Source of the DNA: Streptomyces coeruleorubidus
GTDB taxonomy: Bacteria > Actinomycetota > Actinomycetes > Streptomycetales > Streptomycetaceae
Assembly: GCF_028885415.1 (NCBI RefSeq)
Contig: NZ_CP118527.1
Location: 3,658,001 to 3,722,000 of the forward strand
DNA: 64,000 nucleotides
Direction of reading: 5' to 3'
Numbering within the stretch: the first letter of the stretch is position 1; each line of letters opens with the position of its first letter. The notes under the pieces were generated by a model. The model had not been told where the DNA came from and did no database searches. It was given only the letters and a program-made list of their open reading frames with translations. Shown piece by piece: positions 1 to 8,084 of the stretch. Position numbers and translations under genes: made by a program.

Positions 1-159
1 CTTCTCGCTGGTCTCCGAGTAGGGCCGCATCGCCGCGAGCAGCGCCCACAGCAGGGGCGCCAGCCAGGCCAGCGCCGTGACGACCAGGAAGGTGTGCAGC
101 AGGATCCGGGCGGGGCGAATGGGGGTGCGCTGCTTGTGAGCGCCGGCGACGGTGCTCAT
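1..159 (-). CDS. Carbohydrate ABC transporter permease (MalG-type), 5' part only
   Basis: The gene enters the window from its start and runs off the left edge, so only about 53 N-terminal residues are visible. They read as a basic, Thr/Arg-rich cytoplasmic stretch followed by a first hydrophobic helix rich in Leu/Ala/Trp, which is how MalG-type (second) permeases of CUT1 sugar importers begin. Its ATG overlaps the TGA of the upstream permease by 4 bp (ATGA), so the two are translationally coupled. With the binding protein and the first permease it would form a three-gene importer without its own ATPase; Streptomyces CUT1 systems usually share the MsiK ATPase. The family call relies mostly on operon position. 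Confidence 0.85.
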   Translation of the reverse strand, partial: MSTVAGAHKQRTPIRPARILLHTFLVVTALAWLAPLLWALLAAMRPYSETSEK

Positions 160-1139
160 GCGCGCCGCTCCTTCCGGAAGGTGGCGATCAGGTACGGAAT
201 GATCACCGCGAGCGAGATCACCAGCAGGACGACGGCGATGGCGGAGCCGTATCCGATCCGGCTGGACTCGCCGATGATGTTGTTGGTCACCAAAATGGAG
301 AGCAGTTCGGTGCCCTGGGCGCCCTTGTTGAAGACGAAGACCAGGTCGAAAGCGCGCAGGGCCTCGATGATCGTGACGACCAGGACGACGGTGTTGGTCG
401 GGCGCAGGGTCGGGAAGACGACGTTCTTGAACGTCTGCCACTCATTGGCGCCGTCCAGAGCGGAGGCCTCGCGCAGGGCGGGGTCGACGCTTTTGAGGCC
501 GGCCAGGTACAGGATCATCATGTAGCCGGCGTGCCGCCAGGAGGCCGCGACCAGGATGGCCCAGAGGTTGAGGTCCGGGTCGCCGATCCAGTCGATGTAG
601 TGGCCGGGCTTGTTGGCGCCGATGAGGCTGTTGATCAGGCCGGTGTCGGGGTTGTAGACCAGCTGCCAGACGAAGCCGATGACCGCCATCGACACCACGA
701 CCGGCAGGAAGAACGCGGTCTGGTAGACGCGGCTGAAGCGGATTTGCTTGTCCAGCTGCACGGCCAGGAAAAGGCCGAAGGGCGTGGGCAGCACGATGAG
801 CACGACGAACCAGATGACGTTGTGCTCGACGGCGGGCCAGAACTGCGGGTTGCTGGTGAACAGTTCGCGGAAGTTCTGGAGGCCCACCCACTGGATGGAG
901 TCGAAGCCGATGCCGTTCCAGGTGGTGAAGGCCAGCGCGATGGAGGCGAGGGCCGTCAGCCACACCAGGGCGACGTGCAGGATCGTCGGCACGCCCGCCA
1001 TCAGGCCGAGCGTGAGCCGGTCGCGGCGGGTCAGCAGGCGCTTGTGCCCGTGGGGCACCTTGGCGGGCTTGGACGCGGGGGCGGGCCCCGGAGCCGGCTC
1101 GTCGGCCGTCTCCGGGACCTTGGCGGGGGTCGCAGTCAT
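156..1139 (-). CDS. Carbohydrate ABC transporter permease (MalF-type)
   Basis: This 327-residue inner-membrane permease belongs to a CUT1-type sugar importer. The first ~35 residues are Pro/Ala/Lys-rich and cytoplasmic. About six hydrophobic segments follow, and the EAA-type loop (around 'EASALDGANEWQTFKNVVFP', residues ~225-245) is the docking site for the ATPase. Length fits the family. It lies 33 bp downstream of the solute-binding protein and overlaps the next permease by 4 bp, so all three form one operon. The substrate cannot be read from the sequence; oligosaccharides are the usual cargo. Confidence 0.93.
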   Translation of the reverse strand: MTATPAKVPETADEPAPGPAPASKPAKVPHGHKRLLTRRDRLTLGLMAGVPTILHVALVWLTALASIALAFTTWNGIGFDSIQWVGLQNFRELFTSNPQFWPAVEHNVIWFVVLIVLPTPFGLFLAVQLDKQIRFSRVYQTAFFLPVVVSMAVIGFVWQLVYNPDTGLINSLIGANKPGHYIDWIGDPDLNLWAILVAASWRHAGYMMILYLAGLKSVDPALREASALDGANEWQTFKNVVFPTLRPTNTVVLVVTIIEALRAFDLVFVFNKGAQGTELLSILVTNNIIGESSRIGYGSAIAVVLLVISLAVIIPYLIATFRKERRA

Positions 1140-1172
1140 GTCAGATCCGAGTCGTCGATTCTCCGTTTCCGG

Positions 1173-2486
1173 TCACGAGGAGGCGAAGATCGTCTTCTTC
1201 TGGCGCTCGATCGACGAGAGGATGCTGTCGACGTTCTTGGGGTTGCGGACGAAGTTCTGCAGCGCGGGCTGCATCACCGTGGAGGTGAAGTCCGGGCGGG
1301 AGTCGCGGTCCATGAACTGCGTCAGGCTCTTCGCGCCGGAGATCATCTCGTAGGCCTTCTTCTGCAACGGCGTGTACGAGGAGGTGTCGGCCTTGGTGGA
1401 GGCGGCCACCACGTTCGGGTCGGACTTGAGGTAGATCTGCTCGGCTTCCGGGGTGCCCAGGAACTCCAGCAGCTTGGCGGCACCCGCCTTGTTCTTCGGG
1501 GCCTTGGAGAGCATGAAACCGTCGGTCGGGGCCTCGACGGTGTCCTGCCCGAACTGCGGGTCGATCTCCGGGAAGGCGAAGAAGTCGAGGTCGTCCAGGT
1601 CGGCCTTGTTGGTGAACTGCTGGCCGACGAAGGTGCCCAGCAGATACATGCCGGCCTTCTTCGCCACCAGGGTCTGCGCCGCGTCCTGCCAGGTGCGGCC
1701 CACCGCGCCCTCCTGGTGGTAGGGCAGGATCTCCGTCCAGTGGTCGAAGACCTTGCGCACCTTGGCGTCGGTCCAGGAGGCCTTGCCCGCCATCAGCTCG
1801 ACGTGGAAGTCGTAGCCGTTGGTGCGGAAGTTGATCTGGTCGAACGTGCCCATCGCGGGCCAGGCGTCCTTGTCGCCGAAGGCGATCGGGACCAGACCGT
1901 CCTTCTGCATCCGCTTGCACAGGGCGACGAGGGCGTCCCAGGTGGTGGGGACCTCGTAGCCGTGCTGGGCGAAGACGCTCTTGCGGTAGAAGACCGCCCA
2001 CGGGTACGTGTACAGCGGCACGAAGTAGTACTTGCCGTCCTCGCCCTTGCTGAGCTTCTTCATCGCCTCGGGGAAGTTCCCGCCGATCTTCTGCCACACG
2101 TCGTCGATCGGGGTGGCGAGCTCCTTCGACGCGAAGAACTGCATGCGGTACCCGGCGAACCAGGTGAACACGTCGTCGGGCGTGCCCTGCAGGTAGGAGT
2201 TGATCTGCTCCTGGAACGTGTTGTGGTCCTTGGTGTTCACGTCGACCTTGATGCCGGACTTCTTCGTGAAGGCGGCGTAGATCTCGGCGAACGCCTTCTT
2301 CGGCACCGCGTCCGAGGAGTTGGAGCCGAGGCTGACCGTCTTCGGATCGGCGGCCGTGCCGCTGCCGCCGCAGGCGCTCAGCAGGGGTATGCCGGCGCCG
2401 AGCAGGGTCGCGCCGCCTATGCCGCGCAGGAGGGTGCGGCGGCTGGGAGCGGGGAAGGGGACTCCGGAGGGCGAGAGGTCGTGCAT
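1173..2486 (-). CDS. Extracellular solute-binding lipoprotein of sugar ABC importer
   Basis: A 437-residue family-1 extracellular solute-binding protein. A twin-arginine signal (SRRTLLRGIGG) leads into a lipobox (LLSAC) near residue 38, so the mature protein is a lipid-anchored substrate receptor. The remainder has the bilobal CUT1 receptor pattern, including the central segment with FVPLYTYPWAVFYRKSVF and the hinge-region FVGQQF. The ATG follows AGGAG at a good distance. It is the first gene of the operon with the two permeases downstream. No LacI or ROK regulator is adjacent, so regulation is probably in trans. A short dyad, GGTC-TTAATC-GACC, lies at about 2538-2551 in the upstream region and could be an operator. 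Confidence 0.93.
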   Translation of the reverse strand: MHDLSPSGVPFPAPSRRTLLRGIGGATLLGAGIPLLSACGGSGTAADPKTVSLGSNSSDAVPKKAFAEIYAAFTKKSGIKVDVNTKDHNTFQEQINSYLQGTPDDVFTWFAGYRMQFFASKELATPIDDVWQKIGGNFPEAMKKLSKGEDGKYYFVPLYTYPWAVFYRKSVFAQHGYEVPTTWDALVALCKRMQKDGLVPIAFGDKDAWPAMGTFDQINFRTNGYDFHVELMAGKASWTDAKVRKVFDHWTEILPYHQEGAVGRTWQDAAQTLVAKKAGMYLLGTFVGQQFTNKADLDDLDFFAFPEIDPQFGQDTVEAPTDGFMLSKAPKNKAGAAKLLEFLGTPEAEQIYLKSDPNVVAASTKADTSSYTPLQKKAYEMISGAKSLTQFMDRDSRPDFTSTVMQPALQNFVRNPKNVDSILSSIERQKKTIFASS

Positions 2487-3241
2487 GAACGGCTCCTGAG
2501 GGCAGGGGTTCGGTCATGAGGGTGTGGCGCGAAATCCGGTCTTAATCGACCAGAAATCAACTTGACCGAACACGGTGGCGCCATAACAGCCGTATGTCCG
2601 GTCATGCGTCAAGGGGCGTCGGCTCGATTTGTCGAAACGTGACCGACCCGTGAGGGCGGACGCGCCCGGAAGGGGACGGGAGCCGGCCGAGGAGAGCGGA
2701 AGCCGTCAGACAGAGCGCGAGCGGTTGTATGCAGCGACCAGCCGCCCCGGCCGCCGACGCCGAACCGGCCCGCGGCGCCCCCTGCTCGCCGGCGCCCGCC
2801 CGGCCGGCTGGATCCAGATCCGCACCTCGGTCCGCCGGGCACCGAGGAGGCGGTCCGTACGTCCCCGCCGGTCGACTCCGCGAGTCGGCGCACGGTGTCC
2901 AGGCCGGACCTGGCCGGTGGCGGTGGGGGGAGAGGGGAAGGGCTGGGTGGTTTTGTGGGGGGGGGCGGGCGCGGTCTGTCGGCCGTCGGCGATGCGCTCG
3001 GCGTCCGGTGCTTCGGCGGAGGCGTTCGTTCCGACGGTGTGGCCAGCGGCTTCGGCTCCTGGGGCGCCGCGTCGGCGGCCTTGACGGGCAGGGCGCGCGG
3101 CGATCGTCCTGGTGTCCGACGCGGGCCCCGGCACACCCGGCCCGCAGGCCGCCGATGGCGCGGGGCCGCGGCTCCGGGAGCGGCTGCGACATCGACGGCG
3201 GCCGGGCGGTCTGATCGGGAACTACCGAGTGCCGTACGGGC
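2487..3241. other. Gene-poor G+C-rich interval upstream of the sugar importer
   Basis: About 755 bp with overlapping open frames on both strands but none with a family-like composition, a convincing Shine-Dalgarno or a recognisable motif; the translations are Arg/Pro/Gly-rich as expected for shadow frames. The first ~100 bp next to the binding-protein gene is relatively A/T-rich and probably holds the importer promoter and operator. A run of nine G at about 2958-2966 is notable. I see no supported gene here, though a fast-evolving small secreted or decayed gene cannot be excluded. Confidence 0.5.
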
Positions 3242-4111
3242 TCACCTGAACGCCGACGCGGGCGGCGCGGGGGACGCCACCGCCGCGGCGTCCGTGACGG
3301 GTACGGCCCCGCCGGTGAAGTCGGTCAGCGTCCGTCCGTGCTCGACCCGGCCCGGATGCGGGTCGGAGGCGGCACGCCGGGTCAGTTCCGCGACGGGCAA
3401 CGGCTGGTCGGAGGCGACCAGGACGGCGTTCCCGAAGCGTTTGCCGCGCAGCACCGTCGGGTCGGCGACCAGTGCGAGCTGCTCGAAACGGGCGGCGGCG
3501 GTGGCGATCTGGCCGCGCAGGTGGGCGAGCGGCGGCCCGTCGGCGAGGTTGGCGGCGTAGACGCCGCCGGTCTTCAGCGCCCTGCGTACGTCGTCGAGGA
3601 ACTCGGTCGAGGTCAGGTGGGCCGGTGTCCGGGCCCCGCTGAACACATCGGTGATGACCAGGTCGGCCCAGCCGTCCGGCACCTTGGCGAGCCCCTCGCG
3701 GGCGTCGACGGACCGCACCCGGATGCGCGCGTTCGGGTCCAACGGCAGTTCACGGCGGACCAGTTGCACCAGGCCGGCGTCCCGTTCGACGACCTGCTGC
3801 GTGGAGCGGGGCCGGGTGGCGGCGACGTACCGGGCGAGGGTGAGCGCGCCACCGCCGAGGTGCACGGCGTGCACGGGCCTGCCCGGCGGGGCGACGAGGT
3901 CGATGACATGCCCGAGCCGGCGCTGGTACTCGAAGGACAGGTACGCCGGGTCGTCCAGGTCGACGTGCGACTGCGGGGCCCCGTCGATCACCAGGGTCCA
4001 GGCCCGGGCCCGCTCCCGGTCGGGGATCAGCTCGGCGAGCCCGCCGTCGACGCTCTCGACGACGGCTTCCACACCGGCCTGCCTGCGCCGACCGCTCCTG
4101 GACTTTCCCAT
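3242..4111 (-). CDS. Spermidine synthase-like (class I SAM-fold) protein
   Basis: A 289-residue protein resembling the spermidine-synthase/methyltransferase domain found alone or fused to MFS proteins in actinomycetes. Visible features are a Rossmann motif I (VHAVHLGGGALTLARY, residues ~82-97), a downstream acidic residue (QQVVERDAG), and the DLVITDVFSG motif with a following STEFLDDVRRAL helix. These fit SAM or decarboxylated-SAM binding. True polyamine synthesis is doubtful because many such actinobacterial homologues are orphan. There is no clear ribosome-binding site and a GATAAT hexamer lies just upstream of the ATG, so the mRNA may be leaderless or nearly so. Confidence 0.8.
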   Translation of the reverse strand: MGKSRSGRRRQAGVEAVVESVDGGLAELIPDRERARAWTLVIDGAPQSHVDLDDPAYLSFEYQRRLGHVIDLVAPPGRPVHAVHLGGGALTLARYVAATRPRSTQQVVERDAGLVQLVRRELPLDPNARIRVRSVDAREGLAKVPDGWADLVITDVFSGARTPAHLTSTEFLDDVRRALKTGGVYAANLADGPPLAHLRGQIATAAARFEQLALVADPTVLRGKRFGNAVLVASDQPLPVAELTRRAASDPHPGRVEHGRTLTDFTGGAVPVTDAAAVASPAPPASAFR

Positions 4112-4189
4112 TGGGTCATTATCGGGGTGGGGATGTTAAGCGGGGCGTACGCACCCACTGGGCGTCGGTGCCTCGCAGGCGTCAGCGCC

Positions 4190-4585
4190 TCAGCGGCAGC
4201 TGTCCGCCGCCTTGATCGTCCGGGCCGCTTCCCCGAGGGCCTTGCGCAGCACCGCGGGGTCCGTCGCGAGGTCCGCCTCCCCGGGCGGCAGCAGCCAGTC
4301 CGAGCCCTCCACCGGAGGTGCGGGGGCCAGGGTCAGCCCGCCTCCGTCGGTCTCCGTGCACGTGCTCCCCGGCACGTCCCACGCCGCGGCCGTCCCCGGC
4401 GGCACCAGGAAGCCCAGCGTGCCACCGCCGTCGTCGTGCAGTACGGGCCCGACCGCTTCCCCGGTCCCGCGCCGCAGGATGTCGACCGCCTCCAGCCCCT
4501 GCCGCGCCGGCACCGTCACGACATCGCAGCCGGCCGGCGGCGCACTCGGCGGTGTACGAGGATCGTTGATCTGGCTGGTCTCCAT
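4190..4585 (-). CDS. Conserved hypothetical protein, 131 aa
   Basis: A small soluble actinobacterial protein whose function I do not recognise. The ATG at 4585 was chosen because it follows a strong GGAGG; an in-frame upstream start at 4675 would add 30 low-complexity residues. The protein has a VPARQGLEAVDILRR segment, a glycine/aspartate stretch and a C-terminal EAARTIKAADSCR ending. This resembles small proteins found next to XRE/TPR regulators in Streptomyces. The divergent regulator gene begins about 300 bp away, so the two may share a control region. No signal peptide or membrane segment is visible. Confidence 0.6.
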   Translation of the reverse strand: METSQINDPRTPPSAPPAGCDVVTVPARQGLEAVDILRRGTGEAVGPVLHDDGGGTLGFLVPPGTAAAWDVPGSTCTETDGGGLTLAPAPPVEGSDWLLPPGEADLATDPAVLRKALGEAARTIKAADSCR

Positions 4586-4883
4586 CCCGGCCTCCACCAC
4601 GGAACCCCTGCTTGGACGAGCGGTCGGGAGTCGGGGGCCTCCCGGTCCACAGGGTTCAACGCGGCAGACCGTCAACGGCTACGGCGGAAGTCAGCCGCAA
4701 AGGATGGCACTTCATGGCAGATCACGGATGAGATATCCGGTTTGTAGTCAAACCCAGCGTGAGCACTCCGGCACAGCAGGTACGTTCTTGCCCGCCGGAC
4801 ACGGGGCAGAACAATACGAGACAACACGTACAACTCGCCCCGAACCCGGCATGGTTCGACGGTTCGCATGAGAGGACCCGGCC
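4586..4883. promoter_or_regulatory. Divergent intergenic region upstream of XRE/TPR regulator
   Basis: A 298-bp interval between divergent genes with noticeably lower G+C (for example around 4700-4760 and 4810-4850) than its flanks, as expected for promoters. I could not define a clear -10/-35 pair. The only start-proximal signal is GAGAGGA before the ATG at 4884. Confidence 0.4.
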
Positions 4884-6335
4884 ATGGCGTCGTCAACGGT
4901 GACCTCGTCTCAACCCAACCGGCCACCGCGGCCCAACCTGGCCTTCCGGCACCTGCGCGGACAGCGCTCGCCGGCCGAGTTCGCCGCGGCGATCCGCCGG
5001 GCCGCCCTGGAGATCGGCGAGCAGGTCAGCTGTGACGCGCGGTACATCGGCCGGGTCGAGGCGGGCGAGATCCGCTGTCCCAACTACGCGTACGAACGGG
5101 TGTTCCTGCACATGTTCCCTGGCCGCACGCTCACCGACCTGGGGTTCGCGCCCCGCTCGTCGGTACGCGGACGCCGGGCGCGCGACACCGAGGACGCGCC
5201 CCTGACGCACACCACGAACCCGGCCGACGCCACGAGTGAGACCAGCGGGGCGTGCGAACCGTATGAAACGAAGAACCCGTACGACCCGCACCACCCGCAC
5301 GACATCTACGAGGAGAGCGACGTGCTACGTCGCGCGTTCATGACCGGCGGCGGCGCCACGGTGGCCGCCGCCTCCCTGGGGCCCGTCGGCCTCGCCCTCG
5401 ACGCCGCGGCGGCGCAGCGCCCCGTGCGCCGCGCCGGGGCGAGTGACGCGGGTGCCCTGGAAGACGCCGTCCGCCGCATCCGGCTGCTCGACGACCGGCA
5501 CGGGGCCGACGGCCTCTACCGCCGTGCGGCGGCCCCGCTGCGTACCGCCTACGCCCTGCTGGACGCCGGTACGACCCGGCAGACGACGGCGGACCGGCTC
5601 TACTCGGGCGCCGGTGAACTGGCCATCTCCGTGGGCTGGCTGGCCCACGACTCCGGACGCTTCGACGACGCCCGCTCCCACTACGCGGAGGCGCTGGCGA
5701 CCGCCCGGATGATCGGCGATCCGGCCCTGGAGGCGCACGCCTTCTGCAACACGGCCTTCCTCGCGCGCGACGCGGGCCGGCCGCGCGAGGCGGTCCGGGC
5801 CGCCCAGGCCGCACAGCGCGTCGCGCGGCCCGTGGGCTCGGCCCGGCTGATGTCGCTGCTCGCGCTGCGCGAGGCGGGCGGCTGGGCGGGCCTCGCCGAC
5901 CGCGTCGGCTGCGAGCAGGCACTGGCCCGGGCCCAGGCCCTCTTCGACCGGGGCCCCTCGGACGACGACCCCGAGTGGATGAGCTTCTACGGAGAGGCCG
6001 AGCTGGAGGGCCTGGAGGCGCAGTGCTGGTCCACGCTCGGCGACTGGCCCCGGGCGGCACGACACGCGCGGCGGGCGGCGGAGCTGCAGGATCCGCACTT
6101 CACGCGGAACATCGCGCTGTACACGGCGGAGCTGGCGGACGACCTCGCGCGGGGCGGGCGGCCGGACGAGGCCGCCGTGGCGGGGATGCGGGTGCTGGAC
6201 CTGCTGGAGGAGGTCCAGTCGTCCCGGATCCAGACGATGCTGGCGGCCACGGCGCGGGTGTTGTCACCACACCGGCGGGCGTCCGGGGTGTCGGCGTTCC
6301 TGGACAGGCACGCTTCGTTGCCGCGGATGGTGTGA
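4884..6335 (+). CDS. XRE-like HTH / TPR transcriptional regulator (NsdA-type family)
   Basis: A 483-residue regulator of the large Streptomyces family with an N-terminal Cro/C1-like region (residues ~12-75, including RYIGRVEAGEIRCPNY and HMFPGRTLTDLGF) and a long helical TPR-like C-terminus (~200-480). Between them is a twin-arginine-like segment (RRAFMTGGGATVAAASLGPVGLALD, seen at ~150-175); in these proteins it is probably a structural linker, not a working export signal. The family includes NsdA, a negative regulator of differentiation and antibiotic production; whether this is the orthologue cannot be decided here. A GAGAGGA sequence precedes the ATG. Confidence 0.8.
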   Translation: MASSTVTSSQPNRPPRPNLAFRHLRGQRSPAEFAAAIRRAALEIGEQVSCDARYIGRVEAGEIRCPNYAYERVFLHMFPGRTLTDLGFAPRSSVRGRRARDTEDAPLTHTTNPADATSETSGACEPYETKNPYDPHHPHDIYEESDVLRRAFMTGGGATVAAASLGPVGLALDAAAAQRPVRRAGASDAGALEDAVRRIRLLDDRHGADGLYRRAAAPLRTAYALLDAGTTRQTTADRLYSGAGELAISVGWLAHDSGRFDDARSHYAEALATARMIGDPALEAHAFCNTAFLARDAGRPREAVRAAQAAQRVARPVGSARLMSLLALREAGGWAGLADRVGCEQALARAQALFDRGPSDDDPEWMSFYGEAELEGLEAQCWSTLGDWPRAARHARRAAELQDPHFTRNIALYTAELADDLARGGRPDEAAVAGMRVLDLLEEVQSSRIQTMLAATARVLSPHRRASGVSAFLDRHASLPRMV

Positions 6336-6345
6336 ACGCCCTCGG

Positions 6346-6939
6346 CTACACAAGGTGCCCAAGATCGTTCCAGCTCTCGATCGCCGGCTCCCCGTAAGCC
6401 CACCCCAGCACCGACAGCGACGTCGGATTCAGCCGTATCCGCGCCGCGAAGTCGATCGGCAGTCCGAGCCACCGCGCCCCGATGGACCGCAGGATGTGCC
6501 CGTGGGCGAAGACCAGGACGTCCCGGTCCTCGACACGGGCCCAGGAGACCACCTCGTCCGCCCGGGCCGTCATCTGCGCGAGGGTCTCGCCCTCGGGGAC
6601 ACCGTCGCGCCAGATGAGCCAGCCGGGCCGGACGGCCTGGATGTCCGCCGGGGTCATGCCCTCGTACGCCCCGTAGTCCCACTCCAGCAACGTGTCCCAC
6701 GCACGCGCGCGCTCGCCGAAGCCGGCCAGTTCGCACGTCTCACGCGCGCGTGCCAGCGGGCTGGTGCGCACCTCGACGCCGGGCAGACCGTCGTACGGCG
6801 CCCGGTGCAGACGCTCGCCGAGGAGCTTGGCCCCGCGCCGGCCCTCCTCCAGGAGCGGCACATCCGTCCTGCCGGTGTGCTTGCCGGACAGCGACCACTC
6901 GGTCTGTCCGTGCCGGGCCAGCAGGATGCGCGGAGCCAT
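6346..6939 (-). CDS. Histidine phosphatase family protein
   Basis: A 197-residue phosphoglycerate-mutase-like histidine phosphatase. The catalytic RHG motif is at residues 9-11 ([10 protein letters not shown]). The second arginine ([13 protein letters not shown]) and the acid/base ETL region follow, and the second catalytic histidine lies in [11 protein letters not shown] (residues ~142-152). Such enzymes remove phosphate from sugar phosphates, cofactors or nucleotides; the substrate is unknown. A GGAAAGG sequence precedes the start. It is convergent with the upstream regulator and divergent from the PAP2 gene. Confidence 0.92.
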   Translation of the reverse strand: MAPRILLARHGQTEWSLSGKHTGRTDVPLLEEGRRGAKLLGERLHRAPYDGLPGVEVRTSPLARARETCELAGFGERARAWDTLLEWDYGAYEGMTPADIQAVRPGWLIWRDGVPEGETLAQMTARADEVVSWARVEDRDVLVFAHGHILRSIGARWLGLPIDFAARIRLNPTSLSVLGWAYGEPAIESWNDLGHLV

Positions 6940-7130
6940 GGGGGACCTTTCCGGGAGAAAAACGCGAGCGGAACTCCCCCATCATCGCGCACGCTGGTCG
7001 CGGGCAACCCGGGGGGCGATCTCCGCGTCTTTGAGGTCCGGAGGGCGCTCCCAGGGCGCGCACGTACGCCGTAAAGTGGCACGACCCACCGGCCGGGTGC
7101 CGCGTGACGACGAAGGGGGAGGGCGATCGG

Positions 7131-8084
7131 ATGCCGCACACCGAGACACCGGGCACCGAGGCGGCCCCTGCGCTCCGGCTGCGCTGGTGGACGGAACTGC
7201 CGCTGATCCTGCTGGTGTACGCGTGCTACACGGCGGGCCGGCTCCTCGCCCGGGGCGACGTCTCCGGTGCGGTCGACAACGGCCTGGCGCTCCTGCGCGC
7301 CGAGAAGGCGCTGTACCTCAACTTCGAGCACCCGCTCAACCGCCTCTTCACGCGCGAGGCCTGGATAGGCATACCGGCGGACTTCTGGTACGCGTCGCTG
7401 CACTACCTGGTCACGCCGGCGATCCTCGTGTGGCTCTTCCGCTCCCGCGCGGTGCGCTACCGCGCCGCGCGCACGTGGCTGATGACGTCCACCCTCATAG
7501 GCCTGATCGGCTTCACCCTGATGCCGACCTGCCCGCCCCGGCTCCTCGAAGCAAGCCACGGCTTCGTGGACACGATGGCCCAGTACAGCTCCTACGGCTG
7601 GTGGGGAGGCGCGGCGAGCGCACCGCGCGGCATGGGGGGCATGACCAACCAGTACGCGGCCATGCCGAGTCTGCACGTGGGCTGGGCCCTGTGGTGCGGA
7701 GTGATCCTTTGGCGCTACGGCGGTACGCGCACGGCGAAGGTCGCGGGAGTCGCCTACCCGCTGATCACGACGATCGTGGTCATGGGCACCGCCAACCACT
7801 ACTTCCTCGACGCGCTCGCGGGCGCGGCCGTGATGGGCGTCGGGCTGCTGCTGGCGCCGGCCGTGATGCGCACGGCGGACCGGGCCAGGGCACGGTTCGT
7901 GCCGAGTGTCGCGCCGGTCACGGCGGCATCTTCCGCCGCAGGTTCCTCGATTGTCAGTGCCGGATGTCAGACTTCCGCGGGTGAGCGAATTCCACGGCAG
8001 CGCGATGCGCGGTTCTCAGCGGGAGCCGAGCCGAGTGCCGCCCCCAAGGACGCGGGGGACGGCGCTCCGGCACCGGCTCGCTGA
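7131..8084 (+). CDS. PAP2-family membrane phosphatase (inositolphosphorylceramide-synthase-like)
   Basis: About 317 residues with several transmembrane helices. The PAP2 signature is of the PAP2_3 type: a PSLHVGWALW histidine motif (near residue 180) and a second catalytic histidine in MGTANHYFLDALAG (~220). It probably acts on lipid phosphates at the outer face of the membrane. The ATG at 7131 is preferred because it has a GGGGGAGGG ribosome-binding site; an in-frame GTG at 7104 has none. The last ~60 residues are Ala/Ser-rich and overlap the start of the next gene, so the 3' end overlaps the nuclease cassette. Confidence 0.85.
   Translation: MPHTETPGTEAAPALRLRWWTELPLILLVYACYTAGRLLARGDVSGAVDNGLALLRAEKALYLNFEHPLNRLFTREAWIGIPADFWYASLHYLVTPAILVWLFRSRAVRYRAARTWLMTSTLIGLIGFTLMPTCPPRLLEASHGFVDTMAQYSSYGWWGGAASAPRGMGGMTNQYAAMPSLHVGWALWCGVILWRYGGTRTAKVAGVAYPLITTIVVMGTANHYFLDALAGAAVMGVGLLLAPAVMRTADRARARFVPSVAPVTAASSAAGSSIVSAGCQTSAGERIPRQRDARFSAGAEPSAAPKDAGDGAPAPAR

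Noticed and set aside
531..2519. 662-codon open frame on the plus strand across the sugar importer genes
   Set aside because: Antisense shadow of well-supported minus-strand genes; translation is low-complexity Val/Gly/Asp/Arg-rich, typical of G+C-rich DNA.
2602..3192. Overlapping 140-220 codon frames in the 2.5-3.2 kb interval
   Set aside because: All are Arg/Pro/Gly-rich with no family resemblance or convincing start; several frames are open at once, which indicates composition, not coding.
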